A stretch of DNA of 64,000 bases from Cherax quadricarinatus (lineage: Eukaryota; Arthropoda; Malacostraca; Decapoda; Parastacidae), in the NCBI RefSeq assembly GCF_038502225.1, contig NC_091307.1:27942078-28006077 (forward strand), written 5' to 3'. Of the stretch, positions 57,066 to 64,000 are shown piece after piece. Under the pieces are notes generated by a model that made no database searches, was not told the origin of the DNA, and worked only from the letters and a program-made list of their open reading frames with translations. The position numbers and the translations under genes are program-made. The stretch's first letter is position 1, and every line of letters begins with the position of its first letter.

Positions 57066-57545
57066 TATTACTGGGAATGGTTGAAGTCCCTTGATTTGTA
57101 CTCCATGGAACTCAGGCAAGAGATACATGATAATATACACACGTATAATCTTAGAAGGGGCTAGTCCCCAATTTGCACATGGTAATCACTCCTTATGAAA
57201 GCCAAAGACTCGGTAGGCAGTGCGACATCCCCCAATGAAAAGTATGAGTGACACGAGTACAATGTGAGACAACACAATAAGTGTCAGGGGTCCAAGACTG
57301 TTCAACTGCCTCCCAATATACATAAGGGGGATTACCAATAGACCCCTGGCTGTCTTCAAGAGAGAGATGGACAGCCACCTAAAATCAGTTCCCGATCAGC
57401 CAGGCTGTGGTTAATACATCATTTTGCATGCGGCCAGTAGTAACAGCCTGGTTACTCAGGCCCTCAGCCACCGTGAGGCCTGGCTATGTATAAGGCCACC
57501 CATAGGTAGTTGATGCTTCAGTATACTCCAGGTATATCTTGCTAA
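57066..57545 (+). mobile_element. CR1-like LINE 3' end inserted in LINE-A
   Basis: Plus-strand translation near 57290-57410 gives PRLFNCLPIYIRGITNRPLA and VFKREMDSHLKSVPDQPGCG, the conserved C-terminus of a CR1/Jockey-like RT protein, followed by a 3' UTR with GAGGCCTGGCTATG. 5' truncated. Confidence 0.75.
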
Positions 57546-57780
57546 TTAGTATGTTCACTTTCAACTTCCTTCTTGTACACACCCTCCCAAATTCATCCAC
57601 CAACCTCTAACTCTTTTCAGAATCTCCCAAAAGTACAAAGTCATCAGTAAAAAGCAACTGACAACTTTTGCTTTGTGTTAGATTCCTTATCTTTCAATCC
57701 CACAACTCTTCCTAACACCTAAGCATTCACCTCTCTTACAACCCTATCTATCAATATATTGAACTCTACTTGTGAGCACA
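57546..57780 (-). mobile_element. LINE-A fragment, left-hand part of the split copy
   Basis: CACTTTCAACTTCCTTCTTG, ACACCCTCCCAAATTCATCC and CCTCTCTTACAACCCTATCT are reversed RT-palm sequence of LINE-A, heavily diverged. Confidence 0.8.
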
Positions 57781-58077
57781 TCCACATGCAAGTTTTTCCA
57801 AATACAGTAGTCCCTCGTTTTTCGTAGTTCTCGGGAATCATAGATTTCGGAAATCATAGGGATAGTTTTGTATAAACATGGGCTTGCTAATCATAGGTTG
57901 ACTCGCGAATAGTAGTTCGTCTGGGACGCGTACAAACGGTGTGAGCCGGGGCAGCCTCCCTACCCAGCCAGTCTGGCATTGTTTACCAGTGAGCGAAGGT
58001 CCCCTCACGTGCTCCTTCGAAATATTTCATAATATTCCACTCATTTTAGTGCTTGCAAGTACTAAATAAGCTACCAT

Positions 58078-60083
58078 GGCTCCAAAGAAAGCTCCTAGTG
58101 CCAAGCCTGTGGTAAAGAAGATGAGAAATACGATTGAATTTAAGAAAAACATCATTGAACAATATGAAAGTGGCACAAGTGCGGCCGAACTGGCCAGGAT
58201 GTATAAGAAATCCTACACAACCATGTGATCCATAGTGGCCAAGAAAAAGGAAATCAAGGACACTGTTGTTCCAAAGGGGGTAACTATGCTGACAAAAATG
58301 AGATCACCAGTACTCAAAGATGTTGAGAAATTATTATTGGTGTGGATAAACGAGAAACAATTAGCAGGAGATACAGTGGACCCCCGGTTAACGATATTTT
58401 TTCACTCCAGAAGTATGTTCAGGTGCCAGTACTGACCGAATTTGTTCCCATAAGGAATATTGTGAAGTAGATTAGTCCATTTCAGACCCCCAAACATACA
58501 CGTACAAATGCACTTACATAAATGCACTTACATAAATACACTTACATAATTGGTCGCATTCGGAGGTGATCGTTATGCGGGGGTCCACTGTACTCTCATG
58601 ACTTCGGTTATTTGTGAAAAGGCTAGGCAGTTGCACAACGATCTGGTAAAGAAATTGCCTGCATATAGTGGTGATGTGAGTGAATTTAAGGCCAGCAAAG
58701 GTTGGTTTGAGAGATTTAAGAACCGTACTGGCATACACAGTGTAGTAAGGCATGGTGAGGCTGCCAGTTCGGACCACAAGGCAGCTGAAAAATATGTGCA
58801 TGAATTCAAGGAGTACATAGAGGCTGAAGGACTGAAACCTGAACAAGTTTTCAATTGTGACAAAACAGGCCTCTTTTGGAAGAAAATGCCAAAGAGGACC
58901 TTCATTACACAGGAAGAAAAGGCAATGCCAGGGCAAAAGCCTATGAAAGACAGGCTGACGCTCATGTTCTATGCTAATGCTAGTGGGGATTTCAAAGTGA
59001 AGCCATTACTAGTGTACCATTCTGAAAATCCCAGAGTGTTCAGGAAAAACAATGTTATGAAGAGTAAATTGTGTGTTTTGGAAATCTAATAGTAAGGTAT
59101 GGGTCACGAGGGAAATTTTTGTCGAGTGGTTCAATGAAGTGTTTGGCCCTAGTGTGAAGAATTACCTCCTGGAAAAGAAATTGGATCTCAAGTGCCTGCT
59201 AGTAATGGACAATGCACCTGCTCATCCTCCAAACTTGGATGACCTAATTTTCGAGGAGTTTGGGTTCATCACAGGAAAGTTCTTGCCTCCGAATACCACT
59301 CCTCTCTTCCAGCCCATGGACCAGCAGGTCATTGCAAACTTTAAAAAACTCTACACCAAAGCAATGTTTCACAGGTGCTTGACTGTGACCACAGACACTC
59401 ACTTGACCCTAAGGGAATTTTGGAGAGAACACTTCAGGATCCTCCATTGCATAACCCTTATAGGTATGGCTTGGGAGTGACTACCAGGACTTTGAACTCT
59501 GCTTGGAGAAAATTGTGGCCAGATTGTGTCGACAAGAGGAATTTTGAAAGGTTTGGGACTGACCCTGATAAGCCTATGTCTGTTAAATCAATTGTGGCAA
59601 TGGGGAGTTCCATGGGGATGGATGTGAGTTTGCAGGATGTGGAAGAGTTGGTGGAAGACCACAACGAAGAGCTCACCACTGAGGAGCTGCAAGAGCTTCA
59701 GCAAGAACAGCAACAGATCGCAGCTCAGAATCTTGCTGCAGAGGAGGAGGAAGAGAGATGGAAGAAGGTGCCTTCTTCAGAAATTAAAGAGATTTTTGCT
59801 ATGTGGGGTAAGATGGAAAGATTTATGGAGAAACATCACCCCTGACTAGGTTGTTGCAAGCCATGTTGGCAACATGTACAGTGACAAAGTCTTGGGCCAT
59901 TTTAGGGAAGTGTTAAAGAGATGCCAGAAACAGAGCTCTCCCCATAGTTATTTTGCGAGACAGGACTCCAGTGACTCTCAAGGTGGTCCTAGTGGCATTA
60001 AGAAACAGAGAAGAGAAGCAACCCCAGAAAAGCAATTGGTACCTGAGGTGTTGATGGAAGGGGATTCCCCTTCCAAACTGTAA
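58078..60083 (+). pseudogene. T8 Tigger transposase gene, three main lesions
   Basis: Opens at 58078 with MAPKKAPSAKPVVKKMRNTI and a CENP-B-type HTH (EQYESGTSAAELARMYKKS). A TGA stop follows at about 58227, then the MITE (58374-58590), then FKASKGWFERFKNRTGIHSV and the DDE domain: VFNCDKTGLFWKKMPKRTFI (first D), a frameshift at about 59075, LVMDNAPAHPPNLDDLIFEE (second D), PPNTTPLFQPMDQQVIANFK (third D), then the acidic tail ending GDSPSKL. All three catalytic aspartates are present. The full product would be about 540 residues, normal for Tigger/Jerky-type proteins. Confidence 0.9.
58374..58590. mobile_element. 217-bp MITE inside Tigger T8
   Basis: Same family as 5111-5313 (ends CAGTGGACCCCCGGTTAACG / CGTTATGCGGGGGTCCACTG), TA on both sides. 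Tigger T7 at about 55176-55186 shows the uninterrupted AGAGTATCTCC site. Confidence 0.95.
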
Positions 60084-60366
60084 ACAATCCAATCTCTCTC
60101 CTCCTCCAGTCTCCCATACACTAAGAAGATCTCCAATAAAGGTAAGTGCTATGCTGTAAATGTTTCATTCATAATTTCCCATTGTATTGTTCATGTACTA
60201 CATCTATATTTCATGTAAAAAAATTTTTTGTTTTAATACTTCTGGGTGTCAGGAATGGATTAATTGTATTTACATTATTTCTTATGGGGAAAATTGATTC
60301 GAAAATCATAGATTTCGATAATAGTAGCAACTCCAGGAACGGATAACGAAAAACAAGGGACCACTG

Positions 60367-61389
60367 TACGAGCAGTCGATGGGTCAATTTTTTTTGCTTC
60401 CATACGCGAGCAAAATTTCCATAAGCGAGCAGACCTCAAGGCAGGTGCCTTGATGCTGGTGAAGGGGCTCTTGCTCTTGATCTAGAGAATTGTATCTCAT
60501 TTGTTTGTTGGACTATCTTATTGAAACTTGGGCAATGTATGATTTAAAGATGCTTCTTAACGTAATAATAATAATCACATGTATAATAATAATACGTATA
60601 ATAATAAAAGTAAAATAATACAATAATAATACATACATAATAATAATGTTCTACATAATAATTATAATAGACTACTTCAAAAGGCCATCACTAGATGGCA
60701 GTATTTACCACAACAAAGAGGGAGCGGTTGTGGCCGCCTCCACCTGTTACATAATGACATATTTTATGCTTTCTGGAGTATATATATATCAGGTTTCTGT
60801 GTTATTTATATTGCTTATTATTTCACATTAGATGAACTGTGATGGATAAATAAGCCGTAGAGCTGATGATAGCGAAATATTCAAGGAGTATTTTGCCTTT
60901 CTCCAGACAAACTCTCGTCAGCCGCCGCCGCTGCCACATATATAATGACATTTTATTCATTCTAGAGTATATATCAGGTTTCTATGTTATTTATATTGCT
61001 TGTCATGCCATATTAGATGAATTGTGATAGATAAATAAGCGGTAGAGTTGATATTAGTGAAATTATTGAAGTACAGAATTCCACTGGAATGGATTAATTG
61101 CATTTTAATTAATTTAAATGAGGAAAATTGACTCTGCAAAAGAGCAAATCCAGTTGCAAGCATGGTCATGGAACGGATTAAACTCGCACGTAGAGGTTCC
61201 ACTGTATATCTATTATTCATTATTGTTCTACAAGTTTTCAATCAAAAGTTAATAATAAAGAATCCTCTGGTAATGAAAAACTATTTCCTAACTGAAATAT
61301 ATATGGTAAAAAATATAAAATTTTCAACTTCAAAATGTAACATTTCATCTTAACTTTTCCAAACCATTTAACCTTATTTAATAACTTAC
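60367..61389. other. NDUFV1 intron with repeat fragments
   Basis: 60430-60490: reversed LINE/SINE 3'-end repeat (GTGCCTTGATGCTGGTGAAG). 60490-60560: repeat V. 60565-60650: TAA-rich microsatellite. 60660-61085: two reversed copies of repeat U in tandem. 61085-61203: truncated Tigger 3' end (ACGTAGAGGTTCCACTG). Confidence 0.6.
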
Positions 61390-61620
61390 TGGAGCAACAG
61401 CAACAGTCTCAACATTAGCAACTGTAGTTGGACAGCCAAAGACACCAACATCTGCTGGAAATGGTGGCTTTAGACGTGGTTTTCCTTGTTTGCCTTCTAG
61501 AGATTCAATAAGAGCAGTCTCCTCACCACAGATGTAGGCCCCAGCACCTCGATGCATAAATACATCAAAGTTATAGCCAGAGCCACAAGCATTTTCACCA
61601 ATGAGTCCAGCTTTGTAAGC
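61390..61620 (-). CDS. NDUFV1: NDUFV1 internal exon (complex I 51-kDa subunit)
   Basis: Exactly 77 codons on the minus strand, beginning [20 protein letters not shown], followed by [40 protein letters not shown] and [13 protein letters not shown]. This is the FMN/NADH-binding part of NADH:ubiquinone oxidoreductase flavoprotein 1, which accepts electrons from NADH in the matrix arm of complex I. The [13 protein letters not shown] segment is among the most conserved in the family. The acceptor (TTTCAG, plus-strand 61621-61623) and donor (CCA|GTAAGT) are clean. The 5' exons, including mitochondrial targeting and the glycine-rich FMN loop, are beyond the right edge as far as I can see. Confidence 0.96.
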
Positions 61621-61683
61621 CTGAAAGAGAATTTATCAGCATTCAGTATTTTTTTTATATACATGTACTGTAGAAGAACACTG

Positions 61684-61845
61684 AGTGTTAGATAGGAGTG
61701 AATGGAGACAAATGGTTCTTGGGAACTGACGAGCTGTTGAAGTGTGAGCAGGGTAATTAATATTTAGTGGAGGGATTCAGGGAAACCAGTTATTTTTATA
61801 TAGCCGGACTTGAGTTCTGGAAATGAGAAGTACAATGCCTGCACT
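61684..61845 (+). mobile_element. LINE-A 3' UTR, left half, split by TTAA-1 copy E
   Basis: GTTAGATAGGAGTGAATGGA to AATGCCTGCACT, colinear with 39471-39627. Begins only 60 bp from the NDUFV1 exon. Confidence 0.88.
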
Positions 61846-62917
61846 TTAACCCTTTGAGGGTTTCGGCCGTACTAGTACGGCTTACGACCCAGGGTTTTTG
61901 ACGTACTAGTACGCCTAAATTCTAGCACCCTCAAATCTGGCGAGAGAAAGCTGGTAGGCCTACATATGAAAGAATGGGTCTATGTGGTCAGTGTGCACAG
62001 TATAAAAAAAATCCTGCAGCACACAGTGCGTAATGAGAAAAAAAAAACTTTGACCGTGTTTTTGGAATAAAGCAGCGAATTTGCACTGTATTTTCATATG
62101 GTATTTATTGTTGTATTCTACTTTTCTTGGTTTCATTTTATAGAATGGAAGACATTACAAAAATTGAGATGATTTTGACTGGTTTTACAATGAAACGTAC
62201 CTTGAAATTGAGTGCAAAGTAGCAGAAATGTTCGATTTATATCAAAGTTCAATAGTAAACAAATCATGCCAAGCGTCCAATACATGTCAACTAGCAAGTC
62301 TAATATTCTTTCACAAGTACGCTGATATTATTTATACCATTTCTACACTAATACAGCAGTCTGCATAACAGAAAATCTTCTATTTTTTTGTAATAATAAA
62401 AATTCAAAGTGGAAAGCCAAAGAAATATAAGAGGGGCCTGGGGATGTGACTAACGAACAGAGAACTTGTTATTTTAGTGCCAGGAATGTTTTTCTTGTTT
62501 ATTCTGGACCCTATTCAGAAATTGGCATCTTTTGAAATTTGTGTGAAATTGGCAAAATTGCTAAATTCTGACCACTTTATTGGACAGTTGAAATTGGTAA
62601 ATGGGTGGTTTCTTGTACTCATTCGATAGACAAAATGGAGTTCTAGCGAAATAGTTATGATTTTTGTCGACTAGTACATTGAAATTGGCCGAAAATAGGG
62701 CTCAAAGTGGGCAATATCGCCGATACGTAAACATCGAGACTGCTAACTTCGCGAAAGCATAATTCCCTAAGTTTTCCATCAGATTTCATACTTTTGGTGT
62801 CATTATGATCGGGAAAAGATTCTCTATCTTTTCATGAGAATTTTTTTTTTTTTTTTGAAATTTGGCCGACCCTGAGAACAAGTTTCGGAGAGGGCTTGTC
62901 GACCCTCAAAGGGTTAA
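61846..62917 (-). mobile_element. TTAA-1 element, copy E
   Basis: Bounded by TTAA; ends CCCTTTGAGGGTTTCGGCCG and GTCGACCCTCAAAGGG. Subterminal GTACTAGTACGGC replaces the usual GTATATATACG. Inserted in LINE-A 3' UTR; the empty site is GCACTTTAAAGGAGGGG at 39622. Confidence 0.92.
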
Positions 62918-63200
62918 ATGAGGGGTTTGGGATATTGGCAGTTTGGAGGGATGTGTAATAGGACGGTATATATATATATATAATTGGGGCCCTGATATTA
63001 TATTCTATGTGGTTAAATTTATTATACTATTTCAGGTCACTTTTTATATTGTATCTTCATACATACATGTATATGCTTCTAAGCTGTTGTATCTGGGTGA
63101 ATCTGCAGAAACAGTCATTATGGATGAGTGAGGTGAAAGTGTTGAATGATGAAAGTATTTTCATTTTGAGGATTTTTTTATTTTTTTTTCTGGGTCACCC
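62918..63200 (+). mobile_element. LINE-A 3' UTR, right half
   Basis: GAGGGGTTTGGGATATTGGC to TCTGGGTCACCCTGCC, where an AC/AG array begins instead of the usual CTCGGTGGGAG tail. Confidence 0.85.
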
Positions 63201-63204
63201 TGCC

Positions 63205-63291
<87 letters not shown>

Positions 63292-63447
63292 CGAGAGAGA
63301 GAGCGAGAGAGAGAGCGAGAGAGAGAGCGAGAGAGCGAGAGAGAGAGCGAGAGAGAGAGCGAGAGAGCGAGAGAGAGCGAGAGAGAGAGTGAGAGAGAGA
63401 GCAAGAGAGCGAGAGAGAGCGAGAGAGAGCGAGAGAGAGCGAGAGAG

Positions 63448-63503
<56 letters not shown>
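63205..63503. repeat. (AC)n(AG)n array with GC-interrupted AG blocks
   Basis: About 17 AC units, then AG repeats with regularly placed GAGC interruptions every 6-12 bases. Long reverse-strand Ser/Leu frames are artefacts. Confidence 0.97.
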
Positions 63504-63507
<4 letters not shown>

Positions 63508-64000
63508 AGACTATCAGCATCCTGTTGGCCAACATTAGAGGTTTCATTACTAATGTTGGAGAGCTCACACATAGCTTTGTGAACACTCGACGTCCCGACA
63601 TGATAGCTGTTGTTGAAACATTTTTGGATGACAGGACTCCAGAAAATTTTGCAAGAATTGCTGGCTACACCTCATGGATGAGAAGAGACAGGCAAGGGCA
63701 AGGAGGTGGTGTTGCTGTGTGCTTCTCTAAAAGTGTTCATGCCCAGCACATAGATGTTGCCACCCCTACACATCTTGAAATGATGTTCTTCAAGCTCTGT
63801 ATAAACACTAGTACCTCTGTACTAGCATGTGCAATGTACAGACCTCAGTGGCAACATGCAGACCCTATCAACTTCCTAATGGAAAATATTGACTCCCTTC
63901 TGCTACAACACAACTGTCAACATATTATAATTGTTGGTGACCTCAACCAGCACCTTATACAGAGGGACTTTGATGACCTTCTTGCAGTGTTTGACATGAG
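63504..64000 (+). pseudogene. CR1-like LINE endonuclease domain, cut by window edge
   Basis: Open frame from about 63510 to the end: TISILLANIRGFITNVGELT, TRRPDMIAVVETFLDDRTPE, GGGVAVCFSKSVHAQHI and HIIIVGDLNQHLIQRDFDDL. ANIRG, VETFL and GDLNQ are the N, E and DxN motifs of APE-type endonucleases, which nick target DNA for retrotransposition. No stop in 490 bases, so this copy may be young; its RT should follow right of the window. Intactness cannot be judged here. Confidence 0.88.

Larger units (their letters stand above)
57804..60366 (+). mobile_element. Tigger element T8, nearly full length
   Basis: Flanked by TA; ends CAGTAGTCCCTCGTTTTTCG and AAAAACAAGGGACCACTG. 2.56 kb including a 217-bp MITE. 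Contains a full-length but damaged transposase gene. Confidence 0.93.

Noticed and set aside
63007..63601. Open frames of 125-191 codons rich in Arg-Glu or Ser-Leu
   Set aside because: They read through the AG/AC array; amino acid content is fixed by the repeat.

Overview
The window looks like a gene-poor, transposon-saturated stretch of a eukaryotic nuclear genome. The kinds of repeats present (Penelope-like, CR1-like and Jockey-like elements, many Tigger-type and TTAA-target elements, A/T-rich microsatellites) together with the divergence of the two genes suggest an arthropod, most likely a decapod crustacean such as a crayfish. That assignment is inference. There are no bacterial operons, no CRISPR array and no RNA gene that I can support.

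Two conserved mitochondrial-function genes point at each other. On the + strand, four exons (5391-21657) encode the C-terminal two-thirds of LACTB2, a metallo-beta-lactamase-fold endoribonuclease; the exons with the HxHxDH motif lie left of the window. On the - strand, four exons (61620 down to 31079) encode the C-terminal part of NDUFV1, the 51-kDa FMN/NADH-binding subunit of respiratory complex I; its 5' exons lie right of the window. All junctions used here have GT-AG ends and keep phase. The two genes do not act in one pathway. Their tail-to-tail arrangement is separated by about 9.4 kb, mostly one degenerate 6.4-kb Jockey-type LINE (23141-29550).

Nearly everything else is mobile DNA, much of it nested. 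Left part (1-5400): Tigger remains with a G6/C6-ended insert, a 153-bp palindrome of Penelope-like termini, and a head-to-head pair of Penelope-like elements (RT plus GIY-YIG). LACTB2 introns (5512-21525): Tigger-type MITEs, a copy that closely resembles mammalian Tigger1, a SINE, TTAA-target elements and LINE-A fragments. NDUFV1 introns (31270-61389): a 12.2-kb composite (33522-45769) made of one TTAA element swollen by a near full-length LINE-A, a CR1-like LINE and two Tigger elements; then two Tigger copies with recognisable transposase genes (50169-55747, 57804-60366), the first split by a LINE-A that is itself split by a LINE-A deletion derivative. The right edge (63195-64000) has a large AC/AG array and the start of a CR1-like LINE endonuclease.

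The most notable observations are: the Tigger1-like copy (candidate horizontal transfer, to be tested); two families of TTAA-target non-autonomous elements whose insertion can be proved from empty sites in the same window; a bipartite non-autonomous element made of only the two ends of LINE-A with clear target-site duplications; and 45-53 bp retrocopies of LINE tails flanked by 10-14 bp duplications.

Names such as LINE-A, LINE-B, LINE-C, TTAA-1, TTAA-2 and T1-T8 are local labels for this report.
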